A stretch of DNA of 53,328 bases. It comes from Streptomyces acidicola. Its GTDB lineage: Bacteria > Actinomycetota > Actinomycetes > Streptomycetales > Streptomycetaceae. The stretch is taken from contig NZ_VMNX01000033.1 in NCBI RefSeq assembly GCF_009377235.1, positions 1-53,328 of the forward strand, in the 5' to 3' direction. Made by a program: the position numbers and the translations under genes. Below, in pieces: positions 43,405-53,328 of the stretch. Below the pieces are notes generated by a model. That model worked only from the letters and a program-made list of their open reading frames with translations. It did no database searches and was not told the origin of the DNA. Position 1 is the first letter of the stretch. Every line of letters begins with the position of its first letter.

Positions 43405-43502
43405 GAACGTGCTCCCTGGGGAATGGGTGGATCTTTGACCGGGAACAGTCGTGGGCGAACCGAAGGACCCGCAAAGAACGCATGTCTGATGGCCCACACT
43501 CT

Positions 43503-43526
43503 GGCAAACGGAGAAGATCGTTTGCC
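43503..43526. promoter_or_regulatory. Palindromic operator upstream of the MMPL gene
   Basis: GGCAAACG-gagaagat-CGTTTGCC: perfect 8-bp arms, 8-bp centre, typical of TetR/MarR-size operators. No regulator gene is adjacent, so control would be in trans. Confidence 0.55.
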
Positions 43527-43614
43527 GTTTTCACGGGTTCCGTCCCAGGAGTGCGAGCCAGGTCACAGGACAGATCGGCGGACTCTCTCGCCTCTCCTCA
43601 CACCTGCGGACACG

Positions 43615-43657
43615 CCCAGGGGCGGTACATCGGTGTGGTCGATGTACCGCCCCTGGG
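43615..43657 (-). terminator. gatB terminator
   Basis: A perfect 18-bp inverted repeat (CCCAGGGGCGGTACATCG / CGATGTACCGCCCCTGGG) with 7-nt loop, 36 bp after the gatB stop. Confidence 0.85.
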
Positions 43658-43692
43658 GACGTGCGATCCGCGCGATCCGCGGATGATGCGAA

Positions 43693-45207
43693 TCAGCCCT
43701 CGCTGACGCCGAGCTTCTCCAGGATGAGCTCCTTGACACGGGCCGCGTCGGCCTGGCCGCGGGTGGCCTTCATGACGGCGCCCACGAGCGCACCGGCCGC
43801 GGCGACCTTGCCACCGCGGATCTTGTCCGCGATGGCCGGGTTGCCCGCGATGGCCTCGTCGACGGCGGCGGTCAGGGCGCCCTCGTCGGAGACGACCTTC
43901 AGGCCGCGCTTCTCGACGACCTCGTCCGGGGTGCCCTCGCCCTTGAGGACGCCCTCGATGACCTGGCGGGCCAGCTTGTCGTTGAGGGAGCCCTCGGCGA
44001 CCAGCGCGGTGACCCGGGCGACCTGCTCGGGCGTGATGGGCAGCGCCTCCAGGTGGGTGCCCGTCTCGTTGGCCGTACGGGCCAGCTCGCCCATCCACCA
44101 CTTGCGGGCGGAGGTCGCGTCGGCGCCCGCCTCGATGGTGGCGACGATCGGGTCGATGGCACCGGCGTTCAGGATCGCCTGCATGTCGACGGCACTGACG
44201 CCCCACTCCTCGCGCAGCCGGTTGCGGCGGGCGAGCGGCAGCTCGGGCAGTGTGGCGCGCAACTCCTCGACCCAGTCACGGGACGGGGCGACGGGCACGA
44301 GGTCCGGCTCCGGGAAGTACCGGTAGTCCTCGGCCTCCTCCTTCACGCGGCCCGAGGTGGTGCTTCCCGTGTCCTCGTGGAAGTGGCGGGTCTCCTGGAC
44401 GATCGTGCCGCCGCCGCTCAGCACGGCCGCGTGGCGCTGGATCTCGAACCGCGCGGCACGCTCGACGGACCGCAGCGAGTTGACGTTCTTGGTCTCGCTG
44501 CGGGTACCGAACTTGTCGGCGTCCTTCGGCATCAGCGACAGGTTCACGTCACAGCGCATCTGGCCCATCTCCATACGGGCCTCGGAGACACCGAGCGCCT
44601 TGATGAGCTCGCGCAGCTCGGCGACGTACGCCCGCGCGACCTCGGGGGCGCGCTCCCCGGCGCCGACGATCGGCTTGGTGACGATCTCGATGAGCGGGAT
44701 GCCTGCGCGGTTGTAGTCGAGCAGCGAGTGCTGTGCGCCGTGGATACGCCCGGTGGCACCGCCCACATGCGTGGACTTTCCGGTGTCCTCCTCCATGTGG
44801 GCGCGCTCGATCTCCACGCGGAAGGTCGTGCCGTCCTCCAGCTGCACGTCGAGGTAGCCGTTGAAGGCGATCGGCTCGTCGTACTGGGAGGTCTGGAAGT
44901 TCTTCGGCATGTCCGGATAGAAGTAGTTCTTCCGGGCGAAGCGGCACCACTCGGCGATCTCGCAGTTCAGCGCGAGACCGATCTTGATCGCGGACTCGAC
45001 GCCGGTCGCGTTGACGACCGGGAGCGAGCCGGGCAGGCCGAGGCAGGTGGGGCAGGACTGCGAGTTGGGCTCGGCGCCGAGCTCGGTGGAGCACCCGCAG
45101 AACATCTTGGTCTTGGTGCCGAGTTCGACATGGACCTCAAGGCCCATGACGGGGTCGTACGACGCCAGCGCGTCCTCGTACGACACCAGGTCGGTCGTGG
45201 TGGTCAC
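43693..45207 (-). CDS. gatB: Asp/Glu-tRNA amidotransferase subunit B
   Basis: With GatA and GatC, converts Glu-tRNA(Gln) and Asp-tRNA(Asn) to the amides. The 504-aa product starts with the conserved [19 protein letters not shown] followed by [19 protein letters not shown] (Cys residues for zinc), includes [20 protein letters not shown] and MRCDVNLSL, and ends with the GatB/YqeY tail domain ([20 protein letters not shown]). It binds tRNA and the activated acyl group. Start GTG 45207 with AGGGAAG upstream. Fourth in the gat operon, 15 bp after the small membrane protein. Confidence 0.97.
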   Translation of the reverse strand: MTTTTDLVSYEDALASYDPVMGLEVHVELGTKTKMFCGCSTELGAEPNSQSCPTCLGLPGSLPVVNATGVESAIKIGLALNCEIAEWCRFARKNYFYPDMPKNFQTSQYDEPIAFNGYLDVQLEDGTTFRVEIERAHMEEDTGKSTHVGGATGRIHGAQHSLLDYNRAGIPLIEIVTKPIVGAGERAPEVARAYVAELRELIKALGVSEARMEMGQMRCDVNLSLMPKDADKFGTRSETKNVNSLRSVERAARFEIQRHAAVLSGGGTIVQETRHFHEDTGSTTSGRVKEEAEDYRYFPEPDLVPVAPSRDWVEELRATLPELPLARRNRLREEWGVSAVDMQAILNAGAIDPIVATIEAGADATSARKWWMGELARTANETGTHLEALPITPEQVARVTALVAEGSLNDKLARQVIEGVLKGEGTPDEVVEKRGLKVVSDEGALTAAVDEAIAGNPAIADKIRGGKVAAAGALVGAVMKATRGQADAARVKELILEKLGVSEG

Positions 45208-45222
45208 GGTGAAACTTCCCTC

Positions 45223-45462
45223 TCAACCCAGCAGGACGTCGTCGTCGCCCAGCCGCTTCAGCTCGCGGTACAGGATGGCGAGGCCGGTGACGATGGCGGC
45301 GGCGGACACGGTGGCGTCGATCAGGACCAGCGTGTCGTTCTCGGCGCGGGCCTTCTTGAGCTGCTTGGCGACGCCGATCGCGCCGAACGCGGTGGCGGCC
45401 ATGGACAGGTACGTACCGGACTTGGACTTCTTGAAGCCCTTGGCCTTGGTCAGTGCACTCAC
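45223..45462 (-). CDS. Small membrane protein inside the gat operon
   Basis: The 79-aa product begins [20 protein letters not shown], has two hydrophobic stretches ([15 protein letters not shown] and [18 protein letters not shown]) separated by a polar [15 protein letters not shown], and ends [10 protein letters not shown]. It is predicted to be a two-helix hairpin with basic termini. Its GTG 45462 overlaps the gatA stop by 4 nt, so it is translationally coupled to gatA, and gatB follows after 15 bp. I recall it as conserved here in Streptomyces. No function is known; no link to tRNA amidation is evident from the sequence. Confidence 0.85.
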   Translation of the reverse strand: MSALTKAKGFKKSKSGTYLSMAATAFGAIGVAKQLKKARAENDTLVLIDATVSAAAIVTGLAILYRELKRLGDDDVLLG

Positions 45463-46955
45463 AGCGACGGAGCCTCCTCAAGAAGCGGATGCCCCCACTT
45501 TTCCACGTAGGCGGCCTCGACGGCCGCCCCCACCTTGTACAGGCGGTCGTCCTTCATCGCGGGGGCGATGATCTGCAGGCCGACCGGCAGCCCGTCCTCC
45601 GGCGCGAGGCCGCAGGGCAGGGACATGGCGGCGTTGCCTGCCAGGTTGGTCGGGATGGTGCACAGGTCCGCCAGGTACATCGCCATCGGGTCGTCGGCGC
45701 GCTCACCGATCGCGAAGGCCGTGGTGGGCGTGGTCGGGGAGACGATCACGTCGACCTTCTCGAACGACTTCTCGAAGTCGCGGGTGATGAGGGTACGGAC
45801 CTTCTGGGCGGAGCCGTAGTACGCGTCGTAGTAGCCGCTCGACAGTGCGTACGTACCGAGCATGATCCGGCGCTTGACCTCGGCCCCGAAGCCTTCCGCG
45901 CGGGTGAGGGACGTGACCTCTTCCGCCGAGTGCGTGCCGTCGTCGCCGGTCCGCAGGCCGTAGCGCAGGCCGTCGAAGCGGGCGAGGTTGCTGGAGCACT
46001 CGCTGGGCGCGATCAGGTAGTACGCGGAGAGCGCCAGGTCGAAGGACGGACAGTCCAGCTCGACGATCTCGGCACCCAGCTCCTTGAGGAGGGCCACGGC
46101 CTCGTCGAACCGCTGCACCACGCCGGCCTGGTAGCCCTCGCCGCGGAACTGCTTGACGACGCCGACGCGCATACCGGCGACCGAGCCGTTGCGGGCGGCC
46201 TCGACGACCGGCGGTACAGGGGCGTCGATGGAGGTGGAGTCGAGCGGGTCGTGCCCGCCGATGACCTCGTGCAGGAGGGCCGCGTCCAGGACCGTACGGG
46301 CACAGGGTCCGCCCTGGTCGAGGGAGGACGAGAACGCCACCATGCCGTAGCGGGAGACCCCGCCGTAGGTCGGCTTCACACCGACCGTGCCGGTGACGGC
46401 GGCGGGCTGGCGGATGGAGCCACCGGTGTCGGTACCGATGGCGAGGGGCGCCTGGAAGGAGGCGAGCGCGGCGGAGGACCCGCCTCCGGAGCCGCCGGGG
46501 ACGCGGGTCAGGTCCCACGGGTTGCCGGTCGGCCCGAACGCGCTGTTCTCGGTGCTGGACCCCATGGCGAACTCGTCCATGTTGGTCTTGCCGAGGATGA
46601 CGACGTCGGCGTCCTTCAGCCTCTTGGTGAGGGTGGCGTCGTACGGCGGGATCCAGCCTTCGAGGATCTTCGATCCCACGGTCGTCGGAACCCCGGCGGT
46701 GGTGAAGATGTCCTTGAGGGCGAGCGGCACACCGGCGAGGGGGCCGAGCTTCTCGCCGCGCTCCCGCTTCTCGTCGACGGCGCGGGCCTGCGCCAGGGCG
46801 CCCTCGCGGTCGACGTGCAGGAAGGCGTGCACCTTCTCGTCGATGGCCTCGATGCGGGCGAGGTGGGCCTCGGTGACGGCTACGGCGGTGAGCTCGCCGG
46901 AAGCGATCTTCGCGGCGATCTCGGCCGCTGTGAGCTTGATGATGGCGTCGGTCAT
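45459..46955 (-). CDS. gatA: Asp/Glu-tRNA amidotransferase subunit A
   Basis: Amidase-signature subunit that releases ammonia from glutamine (or asparagine) for GatB. The 498-aa product has the Ser-cisSer-Lys triad: Lys in [15 protein letters not shown], and the Gly/Ser loop [20 protein letters not shown] with [16 protein letters not shown]. Start ATG 46955 lies 7 bp after the gatC stop. Overlaps the small membrane-protein gene by 4 bp. Confidence 0.97.
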   Translation of the reverse strand: MTDAIIKLTAAEIAAKIASGELTAVAVTEAHLARIEAIDEKVHAFLHVDREGALAQARAVDEKRERGEKLGPLAGVPLALKDIFTTAGVPTTVGSKILEGWIPPYDATLTKRLKDADVVILGKTNMDEFAMGSSTENSAFGPTGNPWDLTRVPGGSGGGSSAALASFQAPLAIGTDTGGSIRQPAAVTGTVGVKPTYGGVSRYGMVAFSSSLDQGGPCARTVLDAALLHEVIGGHDPLDSTSIDAPVPPVVEAARNGSVAGMRVGVVKQFRGEGYQAGVVQRFDEAVALLKELGAEIVELDCPSFDLALSAYYLIAPSECSSNLARFDGLRYGLRTGDDGTHSAEEVTSLTRAEGFGAEVKRRIMLGTYALSSGYYDAYYGSAQKVRTLITRDFEKSFEKVDVIVSPTTPTTAFAIGERADDPMAMYLADLCTIPTNLAGNAAMSLPCGLAPEDGLPVGLQIIAPAMKDDRLYKVGAAVEAAYVEKWGHPLLEEAPSL

Positions 46956-46962
46956 GACGTGA

Positions 46963-47259
46963 TCAGTCCTCCCCCAGGATCTGCGGCACCTTGAAACGCT
47001 GCTGCTCCTGGGCCGGGGCGCCGGAGAGCGCCTGCTCGGGGGTGAGCGACGAACGGACCTCGTCCGCGCGCATGACGTTCGTCAGCGGCAGCGGGTGCGA
47101 GGTCGGCGGTACATCTTGGTCGGCGACCTCGCTGACGCGGGCGACCGCGCCGATGATGTCGTCCAGCTGGCCTGCGAAGTGGTCGAGCTCTTCGGGCTTC
47201 AGCTCCAGACGCGCCAGCCGGGCGAGGTGGGCGACCTCCTCGCGCGTGATGCCAGGCAT
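46963..47259 (-). CDS. gatC: Asp/Glu-tRNA amidotransferase subunit C
   Basis: The 98-aa belt subunit stabilises GatA-GatB. It has the family pattern [20 protein letters not shown] through [20 protein letters not shown], and the C-terminal [23 protein letters not shown] 47259 is chosen with GAGGAT upstream; the 24-codon extension is not family-like. First gene of the gatC-gatA-(79 aa)-gatB operon. Confidence 0.95.
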   Translation of the reverse strand: MPGITREEVAHLARLARLELKPEELDHFAGQLDDIIGAVARVSEVADQDVPPTSHPLPLTNVMRADEVRSSLTPEQALSGAPAQEQQRFKVPQILGED

Positions 47260-47299
47260 GCAGCGATCCTCTGGGGTGAGTGTGTGTGGTTTGAGCTCA

Positions 47300-47305
47300 A
47301 TCCTA
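47300..47305 (-). promoter_or_regulatory. Candidate -10 of the gat operon
   Basis: Minus strand TAGGAT, a good Streptomyces -10, 41 nt upstream of the gatC ATG. The -35 region is poor. Confidence 0.35.
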
Positions 47306-47437
47306 TGGGGCACGCCGACTTGCGCGCGCACGGGATTGTGTCTGAGGGGGATGCGTCACTGGGGCGCGGTGTGGAGGGCGGGGTGTGAGCGGGGTGTGGA
47401 CGGGTTGTTCTCGCCCCCGCCGCCCCTACCCATTCCC

Positions 47438-47505
47438 GTCCCTTACCTGGGGGCTGCCGCCCCCGGAACGGGGTCCAGGGTGCGCAGCCCCCTCGGCGCC
47501 CCGCC
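47438..47505. repeat. GC-rich dispersed motif and possible terminator
   Basis: CCTGGGGGCTGCCGCCCCCGG is followed by a second stretch that can pair (GGGGTCCAGGG, CCCCCTCGGCGCCCC). It sits just after the stop of the GGDEF-EAL gene. A very similar CCGGGGGCTCCGCCCCCAGG occurs at the right edge (53286-53304). Such motifs recur between Streptomyces genes and often act as terminators. Confidence 0.5.
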
Positions 47506-49797
47506 CTACTCGTCCGTCGTGGCCGCCGGCAGTGCAGCCGCCGGGCGCTGCCATCCCCGTGATCCCCGCGCCCGCAACCACGCCGTGGTCTCCTCCGGAG
47601 GCATGGCGGCTGCGACGAGCCACCCCTGCACCGCATCGCATCCGAGGTCCCGCAGCCGCTCCCAGGTCTCGTCGTCCTCGACGCCCTCGGCGACCACCAA
47701 CAGCCCGAGGGAGTGCGCGAGATCGACCGTGCACCGCACGATCTCCGCGTCCTCGGTGTCCACGGCCAGCCGCGCCACGAACGACCGGTCGATCTTCAGC
47801 TCGCTCACGGGCAGCCTGCGCAGGTGCACGAGCGATGAGTACCCCGTACCGAAGTCGTCCAGCGACATCTTCACTCCGTGCCCGGCGAGCCCGGCCAGGG
47901 TGTCCGCGGCTCGCTGCGGGTCCTCCAGGAGCACGTGTTCCGTTATCTCCAGTTGCAGGGCTCCCGCCGGGACCCCGTGCCGGGCGAGCCGCGCCGCGAC
48001 CGCCCCAGCGAACCCGGGAGTGTGGACGTCCCTCGGTGACACGTTCACCGCGACCGGTACGTGGAGCCCCTTGGCGCGCCAGCGTGCGACCTGCTCCAGT
48101 GCCGTCTCCAGCACGTACTCCGTGAGATGCGGCATCAGTCCGGACGACTCGGCGATCGCTATGAACTCGTCCGGCGGGACCTTGCCCCGCTCGGGGTGCA
48201 CCCACCGCACAAGGGCCTCCAGCCCGGCCACCTTCCCGTCGAAGCGGACCTTCGGCTGGTAGTGCAACTCGACCTCGTGCGCGTCGAGCGCGCGCCTGAG
48301 ATCGCCCAGCAGACCGAGGCGGTCGGGGGTGTTGGAGTCCCGCTTGGACTCGTACACCTCCACCCCCGTACGGTCCCGCTTCGCCTGGTACATCGCCACG
48401 TCCGCCCGCCGCAGCAGGCCCTCCGCGTCGAGCGCGTGGTCGGGGAAGACGGCGACCCCGGCGCTGGCCTCCAGCACGAGGGTGAGCCCGTCGAGGTCGA
48501 GGGGAGAGCCGAGCGCGGCGACGAGGTTGCGGGCGACCCGCGACGCGGACGTCGTGGAGTCGGCCACGGGCAGTAAGACGGCGAACTCGTCGCCGCCGAG
48601 CCGCGCGGCCTCCGCTCCGCGGGGCAGCGCCAGCTTCAGCCGGTCGGCGATCTGCAGCAGCAACCGGTCACCGGCAAGGTGACCGAGTGTGTCGTTCACC
48701 GATCGGAAGCGGTCCATGTCGATCAGCATCAGGGCCGCCCGCGCACCGATCCGCTCCGCGTCGTCGAGCGCCGTCCAGGTCCGTTCGAGCAGCCACTGAC
48801 GGTTCGGCAACCCCGTGAGCGGATCGCGCAGTTGTTCCTCCGCCCGGGCGCGGGCGATCCACAGCGTGTAGTCGAGCGCGATGAGGGGGATGGCGAACAG
48901 CGTCAGCAGGAGGGGCTGGGCCTCGGCGACCACACAGACGAGCGGCGCGATGCCGAGCAGCGCGACCGCAACGAGGCCGTGCCTGACCAGGGCCGTGCGG
49001 GCGACCGTGGGGACGCCGCCCCCGCGGGGCGCGTGGACGTACCAGAGCAGGCCGCGGGTGACCGCGAGGTACGCGGTGGCGACCAGCACCACCTGGGGTA
49101 CCGCGTAGATGTTCCAACTCGTGGGAGTCCACGGCGACTCGACGGAGGGCACGCGTCCGAACGCGGCGAGCACGAGCGCGCCGGCACCGATGCCGAGTAT
49201 GTCGACGGCGCCGTGCAGCACGCCCTGCCGCCAGCGGCCCCGGCGCGCCGCGCCGACGAGGACGACGACGGTGAGGCTGACCATCCCGGCGGGCACCCAG
49301 CCGTAGAGCAGCAGGGCGGCGAGGGTGAGCGCGCCGCCCGATCCGGTGCCGCCCCACCAGCGGGCGCGTCCCATCGCGACCAGGTGGCCGACGATGACGC
49401 CGGCCAACACGGCCAGCGACCAGCCGGCCGTGCCGGACGGGAAGAGCGCGTGCTGTCCGGTGAACGCCCGGTAGAACCCGACACCGAGCACCGCGCAGGC
49501 CACCCCGACGATGGCGGCGGGCACCGCGGGCCAGGACAGGTGCCGCTCGGACTCGTGTCCCGCGAGTCCCACATCGCGCCCGGCGCCTTGGTGCGCGGAG
49601 GGGTGGTGCGCGGCACCGTGCGCGCCCGTGGTGTGCACCAAAGCGCCGCGTGCGGCGGCGTCATCGCCGCGCACGGAAGCACCGTTCGCGCGCTCCGACG
49701 ATCGGCCTGCACCCGCTCGTCGGCTGCTCAGCCATGCCCCGGGCACCCGGCGCAGACGCAGCCGTGAGTCCGGGGCGGCGCTCTCGGTCGGTTCCAT
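47506..49797 (-). CDS. rmdB: Membrane GGDEF-EAL protein, c-di-GMP phosphodiesterase type
   Basis: The product is about 763 aa: a disordered N-terminus (~90 residues), about eight to nine membrane segments (90-330), a GGDEF domain with LGGDEF (about 401) but no RxxD I-site at the usual distance, and an intact EAL domain: LEALVRW (about 526), VNVSPRD, LEITEHVLL, MSLDDFGTGYSSL, LKIDRSFV and VAEGVED. All main catalytic residues of EAL phosphodiesterases are present, so it should hydrolyse c-di-GMP. The gene next to ligA in S. coelicolor (SCO5495) is RmdB, a proven phosphodiesterase affecting development; I give the symbol on synteny and domain order. ATG 49797 is used; GTG 49812 is possible. Confidence 0.88.
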   Translation of the reverse strand: MEPTESAAPDSRLRLRRVPGAWLSSRRAGAGRSSERANGASVRGDDAAARGALVHTTGAHGAAHHPSAHQGAGRDVGLAGHESERHLSWPAVPAAIVGVACAVLGVGFYRAFTGQHALFPSGTAGWSLAVLAGVIVGHLVAMGRARWWGGTGSGGALTLAALLLYGWVPAGMVSLTVVVLVGAARRGRWRQGVLHGAVDILGIGAGALVLAAFGRVPSVESPWTPTSWNIYAVPQVVLVATAYLAVTRGLLWYVHAPRGGGVPTVARTALVRHGLVAVALLGIAPLVCVVAEAQPLLLTLFAIPLIALDYTLWIARARAEEQLRDPLTGLPNRQWLLERTWTALDDAERIGARAALMLIDMDRFRSVNDTLGHLAGDRLLLQIADRLKLALPRGAEAARLGGDEFAVLLPVADSTTSASRVARNLVAALGSPLDLDGLTLVLEASAGVAVFPDHALDAEGLLRRADVAMYQAKRDRTGVEVYESKRDSNTPDRLGLLGDLRRALDAHEVELHYQPKVRFDGKVAGLEALVRWVHPERGKVPPDEFIAIAESSGLMPHLTEYVLETALEQVARWRAKGLHVPVAVNVSPRDVHTPGFAGAVAARLARHGVPAGALQLEITEHVLLEDPQRAADTLAGLAGHGVKMSLDDFGTGYSSLVHLRRLPVSELKIDRSFVARLAVDTEDAEIVRCTVDLAHSLGLLVVAEGVEDDETWERLRDLGCDAVQGWLVAAAMPPEETTAWLRARGSRGWQRPAAALPAATTDE

Positions 49798-49977
49798 TCC
49801 CGTCCCTCTCACAGCCGGCGGTGCTCACGCAGCGCGGCCCGATGCTCCCGACAACCCTCAACGGCACCGCGTCTGACAACCCACCACGCGTCCGGGCACG
49901 GCAGGCGCACACCTCAACAGTAGGCCGCAGAAGGCTTCCGCGGGCAGCGGTCGTCGACGGTTGCCCGAATGCGACCC

Positions 49978-50017
49978 GGCCACCCGTATGCATCTGGTAT
50001 GCGCCGAACGGGTGGCC
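49978..50017 (-). terminator. ligA terminator
   Basis: GGCCACCCGT (49978-49987) pairs with ACGGGTGGCC (50008-50017); the inner GCATCTGGTATGC can extend the structure. Nine bp after the ligA stop, no U-tract. Confidence 0.65.
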
Positions 50018-50025
50018 TTCAACCG

Positions 50026-52233
<2,208 letters not shown>

Positions 52234-53259
52234 TTACTCAGGGTTGTCCGCGAGGGATCTCGCCGCCCGGACGCAGTGGGCGAGCGCCGCGCGCGCGTAC
52301 GCCGGGGAAGCCCCTGCGAGTCCGCACGACGGCGTGAGGGAGACCGCATCCGTGAGAAGCCCCGGATTCAGCCCCAGCCTGCGCCACAGCGTCCTGACAC
52401 CCATGACGCTACCGGCAGGGTCTGACAATGGGCCGTCCGTGCCCGGCACGACGCCGGCCAACAGCCTCGTGCCGGCCTCGACGGCTTCCCCGATCGCGTC
52501 GTCATCACGCTCGGTGAGTAGCGCGAAGTCGAAGGAGATCGCGGCGGCGCCGGCTCGGCGGAGCAGTGCGAAGGGGACGTCGGGCGCGCAGGAGTGGACG
52601 ACGACGGGGCCGCCTGCGCCATGTGTGCCGTGTGCGCCGATGACGTCCCGCAACGTCGCCTCGACGACCTGGCGGTCCATGGCGCGGTGGGTGCGGTAGC
52701 CGCTGGCGGTCTTCACCTGGCCGCGCAGGACGGCGACGAGGGACGGTTCGTCGAGCTGGAGGACGACCTCTGCTCCGGGTACGCGCCGGCGTACGTCCTC
52801 GATGTGCGCCCGCAGCCCCTCGGCGAGTGACCCGGCGAGATCCCGGCAGGCACCGGGATCGGACAGGGCCGCCTCGCCGTTCTTCAGCTCCAGTGCCGAG
52901 GCGAGCGTCCATGGCCCGACGGCCTGGACCTTCAGCGGCCCCTCGTACTCCTGCGTGAACTCCTCCAGCGCGTCGAGGTCCTCCCCCAGCCAGGACCTGG
53001 CCCGCTTGGTGTCACGGCCCGGCCGGTCCCCGATCCGCCAGCCGCTGGGCTCCACGCGCGCGTAGAGCTCGACGAGCATTCCGGCGGTTCGTCCGATCAT
53101 GTCGGCGCCGGGGCCGCGGGCGGGTAGCTCGGGCAGGTGCGGCATTCCCGTCTGAGGGCCCTCGAAGGTCCCGGTGACGGTCTTGGCGGCCTCGCGGGCG
53201 TCGGTGCCCGGCATGGAGCCGATGCCGGTGGCGGGGCCGAAGCTGAAGTTCTCGTTCAC
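52234..53259 (-). CDS. MetE C-terminal-like methionine synthase
   Basis: The 341-aa product resembles only the C-terminal catalytic barrel of cobalamin-independent methionine synthase: ATGIGSMPGTDAREAAKTV at the start, VQAVGPWTLASALEL, VVLQLDEPSLVAVL, and zinc-ligand-like His/Cys in VVVHSCAPD and LTPSCGLAGASP. Full MetE is about 750 aa, so this is the short core type found in Actinobacteria and Archaea, whose methyl donor is not the usual folate. Start GTG 53259; ribosome site weak. Upstream of ligA with a 15-bp gap. Confidence 0.85.
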   Translation of the reverse strand: MNENFSFGPATGIGSMPGTDAREAAKTVTGTFEGPQTGMPHLPELPARGPGADMIGRTAGMLVELYARVEPSGWRIGDRPGRDTKRARSWLGEDLDALEEFTQEYEGPLKVQAVGPWTLASALELKNGEAALSDPGACRDLAGSLAEGLRAHIEDVRRRVPGAEVVLQLDEPSLVAVLRGQVKTASGYRTHRAMDRQVVEATLRDVIGAHGTHGAGGPVVVHSCAPDVPFALLRRAGAAAISFDFALLTERDDDAIGEAVEAGTRLLAGVVPGTDGPLSDPAGSVMGVRTLWRRLGLNPGLLTDAVSLTPSCGLAGASPAYARAALAHCVRAARSLADNPE

Positions 53260-53328
53260 GTGGTGAAGCCTACGTAGGTCCCATCCCGGGGGCTCCGCCC
53301 CCAGGCCCCCGTGGTGGGGTGCTGGGGG
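53260..53328. other. Right-edge intergenic sequence
   Basis: 69 bp to the edge. It contains CTACGTAG close to the start codon of the methionine synthase-like gene and the hairpin-forming dispersed motif CCGGGGGCTCCGCCCCCAGG (53286-53304). No gene seen. Confidence 0.5.

Overview
The window is high-GC chromosomal DNA with Streptomyces hallmarks: frequent GTG starts, third-codon-position G/C bias that opens long false antisense frames, many Streptomyces-type small proteins, and a core gene order (cimA, leuB, ilvE, proline catabolism, ABC transporter, serA, ilvC-ilvN-ilvB, c-di-GMP gene, gatB-gatA-gatC, rmdB-like gene, ligA) that I recall as the S. coelicolor SCO5493-SCO5530 neighbourhood. The species cannot be named from sequence alone. 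No rRNA, tRNA, CRISPR array, insertion sequence or prophage was seen. This is conserved core chromosome with lineage-variable inserts.

Layout. Bases 1-6096: the tail of a Gly-rich protein, then cimA, a secreted TolB-like beta-propeller protein with a relic of a second copy upstream, ilvE and leuB, all on the minus strand. Bases 6240-10300: a Tat/lipoprotein phosphatase of the purple-acid type, a hidden 43-aa Arg-rich protein and a secreted GH97 glycosidase. Bases 10325-15387: a proline block (proline iminopeptidase-like hydrolase, P5C dehydrogenase, proline dehydrogenase) with a divergent PucR-type activator. Bases 15430-20543: a four-gene Nik/Opp-type ABC importer with a fused double permease, preceded by a Zur/Fur-like box inside its promoter. 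Bases 20497-22781: a TetR repressor and a divergent drug-efflux MFS pump with a palindromic operator in a promoter that appears leaderless. Bases 22857-28668: serA, ilvC, ilvN, ilvB with a clear ilvB leader peptide and attenuator. Bases 28836-39391: a membrane PAS-GGDEF-EAL protein with a degenerate EAL domain, a 2-hydroxyacid dehydrogenase divergent from an aldo/keto reductase, a PQQ-type sugar dehydrogenase lipoprotein, a DUF6191-type small protein, a LAL-type LuxR regulator and a 58-aa conserved protein. Bases 39821-43404: a membrane protein, a GNAT acetyltransferase and an MMPL transporter. Bases 43693-47259: gatC-gatA-(small membrane protein)-gatB. Bases 47506-53259: a GGDEF-EAL protein of RmdB type, ligA and a MetE-C-like methionine synthase.

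How the parts work together. The branched-chain amino acid genes span 28 kb in separate units. At least two are preceded by transcription-attenuation architecture: a classical Ile/Leu/Val leader at ilvB, and a hairpin plus U-tract at cimA that may respond to Ile. The proline block looks like a small catabolic regulon, possibly from N-terminal Pro peptides to glutamate. The two GGDEF-EAL proteins are biochemically different. One keeps its EAL catalytic motifs. The other has lost them but keeps GGDEF and an I-site, and it carries an odd His/Glu-rich pentapeptide-repeat linker.

The best candidates for something undescribed are the Zur-box-controlled fused-permease importer, the cimA attenuator, the repeat linker in the GGDEF protein, the long hairpins upstream of the 58-aa gene, and the small proteins at 7893-8024 and 45223-45462.
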